Notes: generated from the sequence alone by a model not told the origin. Shown: positions 41,319 to 51,019, counted from the first letter of the stretch. The stretch: DNA of 64,000 nucleotides from Mycobacterium sp. IS-3022 (GCF_001500065.1 NZ_LQIN01000012.1:372001-436000), one strand, 5' to 3'. A program made the numbers and translations.

Positions 41319-42170
41319 GGCGGCGGCCAGACGGCGCCACTGATCGCGCGGGAACTCCCGCGGATCGGCGGTGAGCACCTGCACGCAGACGTGGTCGGCG
41401 CCGGCGTCGTGGTGCTCACGTACCCGCTCGAGCACCGTCTCCTCGTCGCCCCAGGCGATGATCGCATCGAACAACCGGTCGCTGACCGAGGCCACGTCCT
41501 CTTCGGTGAATCCCGACCGCAACAGGTTGTTGGCGTAGTTCGGCAACGCCAGATACGAACGCAGCCAATCGGTTCCGAGCGCATGCGCCTCGTCGGCGTC
41601 GGTGGTGAGCAGCACGGTCTGCTCCGGCAGCAGCAGCGGGCCCTCGCCGAGTTGTTCACGGGCGTAGCGGGTGTGGTCGGGGGTGACCAGATACGGGTGC
41701 GCACCCCGGGACCGGGTCGCGGCCAGCTCGAGCATCTTGGGGCCGAGTGCGGCGAGCACCCGGTTGCCCACCGGTACCGGTTGCGGTGTCGCGTCGATGT
41801 CGTCGAGGTACTTGCGGGTCGCGGCCAGCGGCTTGCGGTAGAGGCCCGGCTCCCGGGAGTCGATCAGCGGCGCGTGGCTCACGCCGATGCCCAGCAGGAA
41901 CCGTTCGCCGTGCGTCTCGGTGAGCGACGCGTAGCGGGCGGCCACGTCGGCGGGCTCGTGCATCCAGAGGTTCAGGATGCCGGTGGCGATCGCCACCTGC
42001 TTGGTCGATGACAGCAGGTGCTCCACCGAATCGAGGACCGGACCACCGACGTCGGGAATCCACAGCGCCGTGAACCCGAGGTCCTCGAGCTCCGCGGCGG
42101 CCTCGGCGGCTTCGCCCTGGTCGCCGTACCGCAGTTGCGAACTCCACACACCGACGCCTGCCAGGTCCAT
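41310..42170 (-). CDS. LLM-class F420-dependent oxidoreductase
   Basis: A 286-residue luciferase-like TIM-barrel protein. DLAGVGVWSSQLRYGD at the start, GFTALWIPDVGG near residue 35, and RFLLGIGVSHAP near residue 93 are LLM F420-type blocks. Such enzymes use the deazaflavin F420 abundant in mycobacteria. It lies within the mycobactin locus but on the opposite strand, with its end overlapping mbtB by 9 nt and no IdeR box facing it. A role in siderophore chemistry is therefore not supported by sequence. The ATG at 42170 (MDLAGVGV) is chosen; further upstream the frame runs into the irtA promoter. Confidence 0.8.
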   Translation of the reverse strand: MDLAGVGVWSSQLRYGDQGEAAEAAAELEDLGFTALWIPDVGGPVLDSVEHLLSSTKQVAIATGILNLWMHEPADVAARYASLTETHGERFLLGIGVSHAPLIDSREPGLYRKPLAATRKYLDDIDATPQPVPVGNRVLAALGPKMLELAATRSRGAHPYLVTPDHTRYAREQLGEGPLLLPEQTVLLTTDADEAHALGTDWLRSYLALPNYANNLLRSGFTEEDVASVSDRLFDAIIAWGDEETVLERVREHHDAGADHVCVQVLTADPREFPRDQWRRLAAALR

Positions 42171-42235
42171 ACCGGTCCTTTCCTGAGTAACTACCGCCCA
42201 CGTTACGTAGCGACCGGCACCCGTCACACGACCGG

Positions 42236-42254
42236 TAGGGTTAGGCGACCCTTA
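42236..42254 (+). promoter_or_regulatory. IdeR-like iron box upstream of the transporter pair
   Basis: TAGGGTTAGGCGACCCTTA matches 14 of 19 positions with a perfect central TTAGGC. It ends 19 nt before the ATG at 42274. Confidence 0.6.
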
Positions 42255-42273
42255 CCCAAGATCAGGAGGGCGC

Positions 42274-44100
42274 ATGACCGCTGTGCAATCCGCACCCGAC
42301 GTCGAACCGGTCGCGCCGGAAGCGGCGCCGGACGCCGCCAAGCGGGCCGCCACCTACGACAAGCTCGCACTGCAGCAGCTGCTCGCCCCGACGCGGGCCC
42401 GCACATCGCGCGCGACGCGCTACCAACTGCTGGCGTCGGCCGCCACCATCGTCCCCTTCATCGGCATCGTGGAGATCGGCCGCGAGCTGCTCGCCGCCGG
42501 CCCGCCGGATCCGACCAGGGTGTGGATCGTCGTCGCGGTGGTGATCGTCGCGCTGCTGGTGCGCACTCTCGCCGGCGGCGCCGCGCTGACCATCACGCAT
42601 TTCGCCGACGTGGACCTGCAGCGGTCACTGCGGCTGCGGATCGTCGACAAGTTGGGCCGGTTGCCGCTGGGCTGGTTCGGCACCCGGTCGTCGGGCGAGG
42701 TGCAAAAGGCCGTGCAGAACGACGTCGGCGAATTGCACTTCCTGGTCGCCCATTCGGCGGTGGAGAACACCGGCGCGCTGGCCACTCCGCTGTTCGGGCT
42801 GATCTACTGCTTCTACCTGGACTGGCGGCTGGGCCTGTTGGCGATGGCCACCGTGCCGTTCTACATCGGCGTGTACGTCGCGTTGGGCCGCGACTCCCGA
42901 ACGCAGATGGAACGCCTGGACAGGGGAGTCGAACGGATCAGCGCCACCATCGTCGAGTTCATCGCCGGCGTGTCGGTGGTCAAGACGTTCGGCGAAGCGG
43001 GTAAGGCGCACAAGCGCTTCGCCGACGCCGCGGACGAGTTCAACGACAGCTTCGCCGGCTGGGTGGGGCCGCTGGTGCGGGTCAAGGCGGTGTCGTCGAT
43101 CTTCATCGACACGCCCGTGCTGCTGCTGGCCAACCTCGCCGGTGGCTACTGGTTCGTCCGCAGTGGCTGGGTGACGCCGGTCGAGGTGCTGGGCTCGACG
43201 TTGGTCGCGGTGACGATTCCAGCGGCCGTGCTGACCGTCGGCTATTCGACGCACATCAAGCGGCAGGCCGCCGCCGCGGCGGGGCGCCTCAAGCGCCTGC
43301 TCGACACGCCCGTGCTGCCCGTCGCCCGCGATCCGCAGACGCCGCGGGACAACTCGGTCCAGTTCGAGGACGTGCAGTTCTCTTACGACGGTCGTAACAC
43401 CGTCCTGCACGACATCTCGCTCACAATGCCGGCCGGGACCATCACCGCGCTGGTCGGACCGTCGGGCAGCGGCAAGTCGACGCTGGCGACGCTGGTGCCG
43501 CGCTTCCACGATGTCACTGCGGGCACGGTGCGCGTCGGCGGCGTCGACGTCCGCGAGATCGCCCCCGCCGAGTTGTACCGGCACGTCGGGTTCGTGCTGC
43601 AGGACGTGCAACTTCTCGGCATCAGCGTCGCCGACAACATTCGGCTCGGCCGGGCCGACGCCAGCGACGAAGAGGTCGTCGCCGCGGCGCAGGCGGCCCG
43701 CATCCACGACCGAATCTTGCAGTTGCCCAAGGGCTATGAGTCCGTGGTCGACGAGGACGCGCACTTCTCCGGCGGCGAGGCGCAACGCGTCAGCATCGCG
43801 CGCGCACTACTGGCCGACACGCCGATCCTGGTGCTCGACGAGGCCACCGCGTTCGCCGACCCGGATTCGGAAGCCCAGATCCAGGAAGCGCTTTCGCGGC
43901 TCATCGTCGGGCGCACCGTGCTGGTGATCGCGCACCGGCTGGGCTCGATCGTGTCCGCGGACAACATCGTCGTGCTCGACCGCGGGCGCATCGTCGAACA
44001 GGGCCGACACGACGACCTGCTCGCCGCCGGCGGGCAGTACTCGCGGATGTGGCAGTCGTACACCGCGGGTCATGCCCGCGAATGGGAGGTGGCCAGATGA
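42274..44100 (+). CDS. irtA: Half-size ABC transporter, IrtA/YbtP-like, without siderophore-interacting domain
   Basis: A 608-residue half transporter: a type I exporter-fold membrane domain (six spans, residues about 45-330), then an ATPase domain with [13 protein letters not shown] near residue 396, a variant signature FSGGEAQRVSIARALL near residue 497, and LVLDEATAFAD. M. tuberculosis IrtA has an additional N-terminal FAD-binding siderophore-reductase domain (859 residues). That domain is absent here, and about 45 polar residues precede the first span. YbtP and YbtQ of Yersinia, which import iron-siderophores with an exporter fold, also lack it. The IdeR-like box and AGGAGGG ribosome site support iron-regulated expression. 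Import is inferred. Confidence 0.8.
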   Translation: MTAVQSAPDVEPVAPEAAPDAAKRAATYDKLALQQLLAPTRARTSRATRYQLLASAATIVPFIGIVEIGRELLAAGPPDPTRVWIVVAVVIVALLVRTLAGGAALTITHFADVDLQRSLRLRIVDKLGRLPLGWFGTRSSGEVQKAVQNDVGELHFLVAHSAVENTGALATPLFGLIYCFYLDWRLGLLAMATVPFYIGVYVALGRDSRTQMERLDRGVERISATIVEFIAGVSVVKTFGEAGKAHKRFADAADEFNDSFAGWVGPLVRVKAVSSIFIDTPVLLLANLAGGYWFVRSGWVTPVEVLGSTLVAVTIPAAVLTVGYSTHIKRQAAAAAGRLKRLLDTPVLPVARDPQTPRDNSVQFEDVQFSYDGRNTVLHDISLTMPAGTITALVGPSGSGKSTLATLVPRFHDVTAGTVRVGGVDVREIAPAELYRHVGFVLQDVQLLGISVADNIRLGRADASDEEVVAAAQAARIHDRILQLPKGYESVVDEDAHFSGGEAQRVSIARALLADTPILVLDEATAFADPDSEAQIQEALSRLIVGRTVLVIAHRLGSIVSADNIVVLDRGRIVEQGRHDDLLAAGGQYSRMWQSYTAGHAREWEVAR

Positions 44101-45830
44101 TCCGGGGCTTTCTGCAGATCCTCGGCCCGCAGCGGGGCCGGATGTTCAGCTTCCTTGCGGTGGTGACGGTCTACGGCATCCTGCACGGCGTCGTGATGCT
44201 GTTGCTGGTGCCCATCACGGTGACGATGTTCGACGGCGACTATGCCGCCACCGCACGATGGTTGGCGCTGATGGCCGTCACGGTCCTCGTCGCGTCGGTG
44301 CTCAACTACATCGGAGCGAAGCTGGCGATCCGTATGGCGCTGACCACGATGCGCCTGCTGCACCATCGGCTCGGGGACCACATGGTCACCCTTCCGCTGG
44401 GCTGGTTCACTCGCGAGACCGTCGGCAAGGTGTCCCAGATCGCGGTCAAGGGAACGGTTTTCGTCGGCACCAGCGGTGGCAACCTGGTCACCCCGCTGGT
44501 GGTGAACACGGTCAGCGCAGCCACCGTGGTGGCCGGCCTGTTCATCTTCGACTGGCGCATCGGGCTCGTCGCCTTGGTCGGCGGTGTGCTGCTGGTGCTG
44601 TGCGGGCGGTTCGCCGCCCGGCTGATCGCGACCGCGGAGGTGCGCACCCACGATTCGGCGACCGACGTCAACAACCGCGTGATCGAGTTCGCGCGGTACC
44701 AGCCGGTGCTGCGGGCGTTCGGCCGTACCGGCGCCGACTACCAACCACTCGGCGACGCACTGGAAGCCCAGCATCGGGCCGGGCGCGCCGCGTTAAGGCA
44801 GTCGGTGGCCGGGTTGATGTTGAACGGCGTCGCCGTGCAGGCGGTGTTCTCGGTGCTGATCGCGGTGGGGGCCTGGCTCGCGGTGCGCGGCGACATCAAT
44901 CCCATCACGCTGGTGGCCATCCTCGGGCTCGCCGCCCGGTTCGCCTCACCGCTGTCACAGCTGGCCGAACTCGGCTCCGCGATGAGGCTGGCGACCGCGG
45001 AACTGCAGCGCATCACGTCGATCCTCGACACCGCGGCGCTCTCGGAGCCGGCCACCGCCAACCCCGCCGCGGTGCCGGGCCGGGTCGAACTCGACCGCGT
45101 CACGTTCGGGTACTCGGACCGCATGGTGCTGTCGGACGTGAGCTTCGCCGCCGAGCCGGGCACCATGACCGCGCTGGTCGGTCCGTCCGGATCGGGCAAG
45201 TCGACGATCACCAAGCTGATCGCCCGCTTCTACGACGTCGACTCCGGCGTGGTCCGGGTCGGCGGCCACGACGTGCGCGACCAACTCACTGCTGACTTGA
45301 TGGCCCAACTGTCGCTGGTGTTCCAGGACGTGTACCTGTTCGACGACACGCTGTGGGAGAACATCCGCATCGGGCGGTCGGACGCCAGCGACGAGGACAT
45401 CGTCGAGGCGGCCCGCACCGCCGGCCTGCTTTCCATCGTCGAGCGGCTGCCCAACGGTTGGCAGACCCGCGTCGGCGAGGGCGGCTCGGCGCTGTCGGGC
45501 GGGGAGCGTCAGCGCGTGTCGATCGCGCGGGCGCTGGTCAAGAACGCGCCGATCGTGCTGTTCGACGAGGCGACCAGCGCGCTCGACCCCGAGAACGAGC
45601 ACCACGTCGCCGAATCCATCCGAACCCTCGCGCAGCGCAGCACGGTCATCGTGATCGCCCACAAGCTGTCCACGGTCACCGCCGCAGACAACATCGTGGT
45701 GCTCTCCCCGACCGGCGCAGTCGAGGAGCAGGGCACCCACACAGAGCTGATGCAGCGCGGCGGCCGGTACGCGCAGTTCTGGAGCCGGCGCGTGGCCGCG
45801 ACGGGCTGGGTGATGGCCGCAGGCGACTAG
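44097..45830 (+). CDS. irtB: Half-size ABC transporter, IrtB/YbtQ-like partner
   Basis: A 577-residue half transporter. The membrane domain starts MIRGFLQILGPQRGRMFSF. The ATPase domain has [17 protein letters not shown] near residue 363, LSGGERQRVSIARALV, LFDEATSALDPENEHHV and the switch His in IAHKLSTV. Its length matches M. tuberculosis IrtB (about 579). The ATG overlaps the irtA stop (ATGA), so the two are made together and probably form a heterodimer. The ATPase site of irtA has the variant signature, so the two sites may be unequal. The substrate is expected to be ferric mycobactin or carboxymycobactin (inference). Confidence 0.82.
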   Translation: MIRGFLQILGPQRGRMFSFLAVVTVYGILHGVVMLLLVPITVTMFDGDYAATARWLALMAVTVLVASVLNYIGAKLAIRMALTTMRLLHHRLGDHMVTLPLGWFTRETVGKVSQIAVKGTVFVGTSGGNLVTPLVVNTVSAATVVAGLFIFDWRIGLVALVGGVLLVLCGRFAARLIATAEVRTHDSATDVNNRVIEFARYQPVLRAFGRTGADYQPLGDALEAQHRAGRAALRQSVAGLMLNGVAVQAVFSVLIAVGAWLAVRGDINPITLVAILGLAARFASPLSQLAELGSAMRLATAELQRITSILDTAALSEPATANPAAVPGRVELDRVTFGYSDRMVLSDVSFAAEPGTMTALVGPSGSGKSTITKLIARFYDVDSGVVRVGGHDVRDQLTADLMAQLSLVFQDVYLFDDTLWENIRIGRSDASDEDIVEAARTAGLLSIVERLPNGWQTRVGEGGSALSGGERQRVSIARALVKNAPIVLFDEATSALDPENEHHVAESIRTLAQRSTVIVIAHKLSTVTAADNIVVLSPTGAVEEQGTHTELMQRGGRYAQFWSRRVAATGWVMAAGD

Positions 45831-45879
45831 CTGGGCGGAATTGCGTGGTCGGTACCGCGCGTAGGCCTCGGCCGGCCGC

Positions 45880-45898
45880 GAAGGATAGGGTAACCTCA
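45880..45898 (+). promoter_or_regulatory. IdeR-like iron box, first of two before mbtT
   Basis: GAAGGATAGGGTAACCTCA matches 14 of 19 positions, with a full TAACCT half. It is one of a tandem pair whose starts lie 27 nt apart. Confidence 0.5.
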
Positions 45899-45906
45899 CT
45901 TCCGAC

Positions 45907-45925
45907 TTAGGACAGCCTGCGCTAA
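45907..45925 (+). promoter_or_regulatory. IdeR-like iron box, second of two before mbtT
   Basis: TTAGGACAGCCTGCGCTAA matches 13 of 19 positions, the same pattern as the box before mbtB. It ends 16 nt before the ATG of the leader ORF at 45942. Confidence 0.6.
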
Positions 45926-45941
45926 ATCAACGGAGGAGCTC

Positions 45942-46019
45942 ATGGGGGTATTTCTCGCGGACGCGCAGACTTCGCCCCGGACTCTTCGCCGAAGCCTCGA
46001 CACGACCTCGACACGATGA
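45942..46019 (+). CDS. 25-codon leader ORF coupled to mbtT
   Basis: ATG at 45942 follows a strong ribosome site (GGAGGAG, 45932-45938) and opens a 25-codon ORF that begins MGVFLADAQTS and ends in TSTR. Its TGA overlaps the mbtT ATG in an ATGA junction, while mbtT itself lacks a comparable ribosome site. The likely role is to deliver ribosomes to mbtT; a peptide function is possible. The peptide has no signal, membrane span or Cys. It could also be the remnant of an older mbtT start broken by a frameshift. Confidence 0.55.
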   Translation: MGVFLADAQTSPRTLRRSLDTTSTR

Positions 46020-46759
46020 TCGAACAAAGCCAACTGGCCTTCGCGCCCTGGATCAAACGGTCCGCCGGGAGGACCACCGGCGGCGCGACCGTCGTCTTTC
46101 CCCACGCGGGCGGGGCGGCGGCGGCCTACCGGCCGTTCGCGTCGGCCTTGGCCGGCGGCGGAGACGACGCGTACGTCGTCCAGTACCCGCAGCGTGCGGA
46201 TCGGCTGTCCCATCCCGCCCCGGATACCGTGGAGGGATTGGCCGCCGATCTGTTCGCCGCGGGCGACTGGTCCCGGCTCGGCCCGCTGCGACTGTTCGGG
46301 CATTGCATGGGCGCGGTGATCGCGTTCGAATTCGGCCGGGTTGCCGAGCGTCACGGGGTTTCCGTTCGGCAGCTGTGGGTTTCGGCGAGCCAGGCACCTT
46401 CCACGATCGCCGGTTCACCGCGGTTGCCCACCGCGGAGGCGGAAATCGTCGCCAACATGGTCGATCTCGGCGGTACGGATCCGCGACTGGTCGAGGATGA
46501 GGAGTTCATCGAGTTGCTCGTCCGGGCGGTGCGGGCGGACTATCTGGCGTTCAACCGCTACGCCTGCGAGCCGGGCGCCCGGTTGGCCGCCGACATCCAC
46601 ACCCTCGGTGGCAGCGACGACCACCGGATCAGCCAGGACATGTTGCGGGGCTGGGAAACTCATACCGAAGGCGCGTTCACACTGTCGCTGTTCGACGGTG
46701 GGCACTTCTACATCAACGACCACATCGACGCGGTTGCGGAGTTGGTCAATGCCGGTTAG
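46016..46759 (+). CDS. mbtT: Type II thioesterase MbtT with Cys in the nucleophile position
   Basis: A 247-residue alpha/beta-hydrolase thioesterase of the NRPS-editing kind. FPHAGGAAAAYRPFA near residue 29 is the oxyanion region. The nucleophile elbow reads LFGHCMGAVIAFEF, with Cys97 where family members usually have Ser (GHSMG). Then come a probable Asp in LGGSDDHRIS and the His in FDGGHFYIND near residue 232. Free-standing thioesterases clear mischarged carriers, and this one may also replace the thioesterase domain absent from MbtB. The start overlaps the leader ORF stop, and its end overlaps mbtC by 11 nt. Confidence 0.85.
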   Translation: MIEQSQLAFAPWIKRSAGRTTGGATVVFPHAGGAAAAYRPFASALAGGGDDAYVVQYPQRADRLSHPAPDTVEGLAADLFAAGDWSRLGPLRLFGHCMGAVIAFEFGRVAERHGVSVRQLWVSASQAPSTIAGSPRLPTAEAEIVANMVDLGGTDPRLVEDEEFIELLVRAVRADYLAFNRYACEPGARLAADIHTLGGSDDHRISQDMLRGWETHTEGAFTLSLFDGGHFYINDHIDAVAELVNAG

Positions 46760-48080
46760 CGGGCCGGATCACGCTGTCGACGATCCGATCGTCATCGTGG
46801 GGATGGCGATCGAGGCGCCGGGAGATGTCGACACCGCCGACGCCTACTGGGACCTGCTGGTCGCACAGCGCGAAGGTCTGTGCCCGTTTCCGCGGGACCG
46901 CGGGTGGTCGGTGCGCGACGTGCTCGACGGGTCGCAGCGCGACGGGTTCAAACGCATCCACGACCTCGGCGGGTTCCTCTCGGGTGCTGGGGCTTTCGAC
47001 CCGGAGTTCTTCGGAATCTCGCCGCGGGAAGCGGTCGCGATGGATCCGCAGCAGCGGGTCGCGCTGCGGGTGGCGTGGCGGGCGCTGGAGAACAGCGGCA
47101 TCAACCCCGACGACCTCGCGGGCCACGACACCGGCTGCTATGTTGGCGCCTCGACGATGGGATACGGTCCCGACCTCGCCGAGTTCTCCAATCTCACCGG
47201 ACATCTGATGTCGGGAACCGCGCTGGGAGTGATCTCCGGGCGGATCGCCTACACGCTCGGTCTCGCCGGGCCCGCGCTGACCATCGACACCTCGTGTTCG
47301 TCGACGCTGACCGCGATCCACACCGCGACGCAGTCGCTGCGATCGGGGGACTGCGACCTCGCGCTGGCCGGTGGCGTCTGCGTGATGGGTTCGCCCGGCT
47401 TCTTCGTCGAGTTCTCCAAACAACACGCGCTGTCCGACGACGGGCACTGCCGGCCGTACAGCGCGCAGGCCAGCGGCACCGTATGGGCCGAGGGCGCAGC
47501 GATGTTCGTGTTACAGCGCCGATCGAGAGCCGTGAGCGACGGTCGTCGGATACTCGCCGAGTTGCGGGCCACCTGCCTGAACCAGGACGGCCGCTCCGTC
47601 GGCCTCACCGCACCGAGCGGGCAGGCGCAGGCGCGGTTGTTCGCGCGCGCACTGGAGCACAGCGGGGTGCGGCCCGAAGACATCGGGATGATCGAGGGCC
47701 ACGGCACCGGCACCCGACTCGGGGACCGCACCGAGCTGATGTCGCTCGCCCAGACGTACGGCGCCACCGCGCCCGGCGAAGGCGGCCTGCTCGGCTCGGT
47801 CAAGTCGAACCTCGGCCATTCGCAGGCAGCGGCGGGCGGACTCGGCCTGGCCAAGGTGCTGATCGCCGCCGAGCACGGCGCGATCCCGGCCACCTTGCAC
47901 ACCGACGAAGCCAGCCGCGAAATCGACTGGGACAGCCAAGGTCTGCGGCTGGCCACCCAGCTGACGCCCTGGCCGGCGGTCGACGGCAGGCGTCTCGCGG
48001 CGGTGACCGCATTCGGTATGAGCGGCACCAACGCCCACATCGTGGTGTCGATGCCTGCGACCGAATCAGAGGCGGCATGA
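46749..48080 (+). CDS. mbtC: Polyketide synthase MbtC (ketosynthase)
   Basis: A 443-residue stand-alone ketosynthase (M. tuberculosis MbtC 444). The active-site Cys183 is in DTSCSSTLTAIH, with His318 in EGHGTGTR and His357 in NLGHSQAA. Together with MbtD it makes the beta-hydroxy acyl unit of mycobactin. ATG at 46749 lies inside mbtT, and the stop overlaps mbtD in an ATGA junction. Confidence 0.93.
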   Translation: MPVSGPDHAVDDPIVIVGMAIEAPGDVDTADAYWDLLVAQREGLCPFPRDRGWSVRDVLDGSQRDGFKRIHDLGGFLSGAGAFDPEFFGISPREAVAMDPQQRVALRVAWRALENSGINPDDLAGHDTGCYVGASTMGYGPDLAEFSNLTGHLMSGTALGVISGRIAYTLGLAGPALTIDTSCSSTLTAIHTATQSLRSGDCDLALAGGVCVMGSPGFFVEFSKQHALSDDGHCRPYSAQASGTVWAEGAAMFVLQRRSRAVSDGRRILAELRATCLNQDGRSVGLTAPSGQAQARLFARALEHSGVRPEDIGMIEGHGTGTRLGDRTELMSLAQTYGATAPGEGGLLGSVKSNLGHSQAAAGGLGLAKVLIAAEHGAIPATLHTDEASREIDWDSQGLRLATQLTPWPAVDGRRLAAVTAFGMSGTNAHIVVSMPATESEAA

Positions 48081-51019
48081 TGGCGGCCACCGGTCTGCCC
48101 GACGGCCGGATCCCGGTCGTGTTGAGCGCGCACGCCGAAGAACTCGTTGCCGCCGACGCCGAGGCGATACTGCGCTACCTCGACCACGACCCGGACGTGC
48201 GGGCGGTCGCCGCGACCCTGCTGCGCACCCGCCGGCTGCGCAGGCACCGTGCGGTCGTGCGCGCCGCCGACACCGCCGAACTGGCCGACGGGCTGCGCGC
48301 CGTCATCGCGGGAACCGATCACCCGCTCGTCGTCCGCTCATCGGAAACAGGCACCGGGCGAGTGGCTTTCGTCTTCCCCGGACAAGGCAACCAGTGGCCG
48401 TCCATGGGCGCACAGGCATACCGGCAGTCCGCCGTGTATCGGGCGCACGCGGACCGCTGCGCCGAGGCATTCGTCGCCGCCGGCGAGTCGTCGCCGCTGC
48501 CGTACCTGACCGCGGAGTCCACTGGCGGACAGTGGTCACAGACACAGATCCAGGCCGCGCAGTTCACCCACGCCGTCGGCCTGGCCCACATCTGGCGATC
48601 ATGCGGAATCGAGCCCGACGTCGTCGTCGGGCACAGCCTCGGCGAGGTCGCCGCCGCATACATCGCCGGCAGCACGGCGCTGCCCGCCGCCGTCGGTGTG
48701 GTCATCGCACGCGCCAGGGCGGTGGACCGCCTGTCCGGCGACTATCGCATGGCGGCGCTGGGGGTCTCGCTCGCCGACGCCGAACGGCTGATGTCGACGA
48801 TCCCCGGTTGGCTCGAGGTGTCCGCGGTCAACGCCGGCGCTTCGGTGGCGGTGTCCGGGCAGCGCGCCGCCATCGCCGCGCTCGTGGCCGCCGCGACCGA
48901 GCAGGGCCTGTTCGCCCGCGAGCTCGACGTGAACTATCCCGGCCACACCAGCGCGCTGGAACGGGTACGAGACGATCTGCGCGAGATGCTCCCGGATGCC
49001 GAATTCACCGCTACTCCGGTAGGTTTCATCGGATCGACGACCGCGGACGTGGTGCCCGCGGGCACCGGCTTCACCGACTACTGGTACGACAACCTACGTA
49101 ACACCGTGCGGTTCGACCGCGCCGTCGCAGCCGCGAGGCGCCGCGGCGCGGAAGCGTTCATCGAGATATCGGCGCATCCGGCCCTGCTGTTCGCATTGGG
49201 TGACCTGCTGGCCGATCAGACCGACGAGCCACTCGTCGTCGGATCGGGACACCGCGACGCGTCGCCCATGGAAGCGTTGTCGGCCAACATTTCCGCCGTG
49301 GCGGTGGCGAACTCCGGCTACCGGTGGGCCGACGTCGTCGACGTCACCGTTCAGCCACCATTGCGCGGCTTTCCGAACGCGCCGATGCGCGCCGTGCGGC
49401 TGTGGGCCGAACCGCAGCCGCTGGCACCGGTCTACGGCGTGACCGTCGCCCGCGAAAAATGGGACCTCACCACGCCACCGGCAACCGTGGCGCGGCGCGT
49501 CGCGGTAGTCGAGCTCACCGGACCCGGCGGGACACTCGGCGATCGGCTGCGGACAGCGCTGCGCCGCAGCGGATCTGAACTCGTCGAGGCCCGCACCGCC
49601 GACCTCGTCGTCGCGGTGGCCCCCGAGCTGGACCATCCCGACGCCGAACGCGCGGCCCGGGAAATCTCCGTATTGATCGGCGCAGGCTTGCTCGACTACG
49701 TCGACGGCGCCGGACCCGACACCCGGGCGGTGTGTCTGGTCACCGTCGGCGGTGAGCACGTCCGGCCGGGCGAGCCCACGGCGTTGCCCGCGCAGGCCGC
49801 GCTGGCGGCGATGCACCGCAGTATCGGCTTCGAACGTCCCGAGCAGTCGTTCCGGCATCTCGACCTGCCGTCGTGGGAACCCGACGACACCGTGGCGGCC
49901 GCCGCGGCGGGTGCGCTGCTGGCCGGCGCCGACGAAACCGCCATACGCGACGACGGCTCGGGCCCAGAGGTTTTCGTACGCACCGTGGCCGAATCGGTCG
50001 AACCCGCGCCGTCCTGGCGGCTGGATGGGAACACGCTCGCCGACGTCGTGATCACCGGTGGCAACGGCGCGGTGGGACTGCACTTCGCCCGGTACCTGGC
50101 CGCCCACGGTGCCCGTCGCATCGTGCTGCTCAGCCGCAGCGGCGTCGACGACGCGATCGTCGCCGAACTGGCGGCAGCGCAGGTCGACGTGGTCGCGCCC
50201 CGCTGCGACGTCACCTCCGCCGAGCAGGTCGCCGCGGTGGCCGGACAGTTCGGCGGGGCCGGTGCCTCGTTGCTCATCCACGCCGCAGGCGCGGCGTCCT
50301 TCACGGACCGAGACGCGATCACGCCCGGCGCGTTCGCAGACACCGCGGCGGCCAAGATCGGCGGCCTGGCCCGGATGACCGAGCTGTGGCCGATGCGCCC
50401 GGACGCGCGAATCGTGTTGTGTTCGTCGTTGTCCGGCGTGTGGGGCGGGCACGGACACGCCGCGTATTCGGCCGCCAACCGGATGCTCGACGTGATGGCC
50501 GGCCAACTGCGGGCCAAGGGCCAGCACTGCCTGGCGGCCAGGTACGGGCTGTGGCGCGGCAGCGGCATCGCCGGCGCCGGGGAAGTGGCCCGGATCGAAC
50601 GGTCGGGCCTGTTGCCGATGACGCCCGACGCGGCAGTCGAAGCCACCCTGCGTGATCACGGCGAGGACCCGCTGTTGCTGAGCGCCGATCAGGGCCGGCT
50701 GCGAATGTTCCTGGACAGCCGCAGCGCAGATGTCATCGAAACCCCTTCGGCCACAAGCGAACCCGATGCCGACACCACCGCGCGGGTGCGGACCGAACTC
50801 GCCGCGGTGCTCAACCTCGAGCCGGCCTCGATCGACCTCGACATGTCCCTGCTCGACATGGGCGTCGACTCGCTGCTGGCCCTGGACCTACGCAAACGGC
50901 TGCTGCGGACGACCGGCCGGAAAGTGCCCCTGGCCACCCTGCTCGGCGGCATCACCGGCGGCGAGCTCGTCGCCGACCTCGACAGCACAGAACGATCAGA
51001 GAAGGTGGACAACGCGTGA
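48077..51019 (+). CDS. mbtD: Polyketide synthase MbtD (AT-KR-ACP)
   Basis: A 980-residue PKS partner of Mbt[13 protein letters not shown] near residue 97 and Ser187 in VVGHSLGE. At the usual specificity position it reads NYPGHTSAL, neither the malonyl HAFH nor the methylmalonyl YASH pattern. [11 protein letters not shown] near residue 660 and Tyr797 in AAYSAAN. ACP: Ser932 in MGVDSLLAL. MbtC supplies the missing ketosynthase in trans. ATG overlaps the mbtC stop by 4 nt, and the end overlaps mbtE by 4 nt. Confidence 0.93.
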   Translation: MMAATGLPDGRIPVVLSAHAEELVAADAEAILRYLDHDPDVRAVAATLLRTRRLRRHRAVVRAADTAELADGLRAVIAGTDHPLVVRSSETGTGRVAFVFPGQGNQWPSMGAQAYRQSAVYRAHADRCAEAFVAAGESSPLPYLTAESTGGQWSQTQIQAAQFTHAVGLAHIWRSCGIEPDVVVGHSLGEVAAAYIAGSTALPAAVGVVIARARAVDRLSGDYRMAALGVSLADAERLMSTIPGWLEVSAVNAGASVAVSGQRAAIAALVAAATEQGLFARELDVNYPGHTSALERVRDDLREMLPDAEFTATPVGFIGSTTADVVPAGTGFTDYWYDNLRNTVRFDRAVAAARRRGAEAFIEISAHPALLFALGDLLADQTDEPLVVGSGHRDASPMEALSANISAVAVANSGYRWADVVDVTVQPPLRGFPNAPMRAVRLWAEPQPLAPVYGVTVAREKWDLTTPPATVARRVAVVELTGPGGTLGDRLRTALRRSGSELVEARTADLVVAVAPELDHPDAERAAREISVLIGAGLLDYVDGAGPDTRAVCLVTVGGEHVRPGEPTALPAQAALAAMHRSIGFERPEQSFRHLDLPSWEPDDTVAAAAAGALLAGADETAIRDDGSGPEVFVRTVAESVEPAPSWRLDGNTLADVVITGGNGAVGLHFARYLAAHGARRIVLLSRSGVDDAIVAELAAAQVDVVAPRCDVTSAEQVAAVAGQFGGAGASLLIHAAGAASFTDRDAITPGAFADTAAAKIGGLARMTELWPMRPDARIVLCSSLSGVWGGHGHAAYSAANRMLDVMAGQLRAKGQHCLAARYGLWRGSGIAGAGEVARIERSGLLPMTPDAAVEATLRDHGEDPLLLSADQGRLRMFLDSRSADVIETPSATSEPDADTTARVRTELAAVLNLEPASIDLDMSLLDMGVDSLLALDLRKRLLRTTGRKVPLATLLGGITGGELVADLDSTERSEKVDNA

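Noticed and set aside
46341..46748. Upstream extension of the mbtC frame inside mbtT
   Set aside because: mbtT has a complete thioesterase in its own frame; MbtC similarity begins at the ATG at 46749.
46880..48076. Upstream extension of the mbtD frame within mbtC
   Set aside because: mbtC's ketosynthase frame is clear here; MbtD begins at the ATGA junction at 48077.
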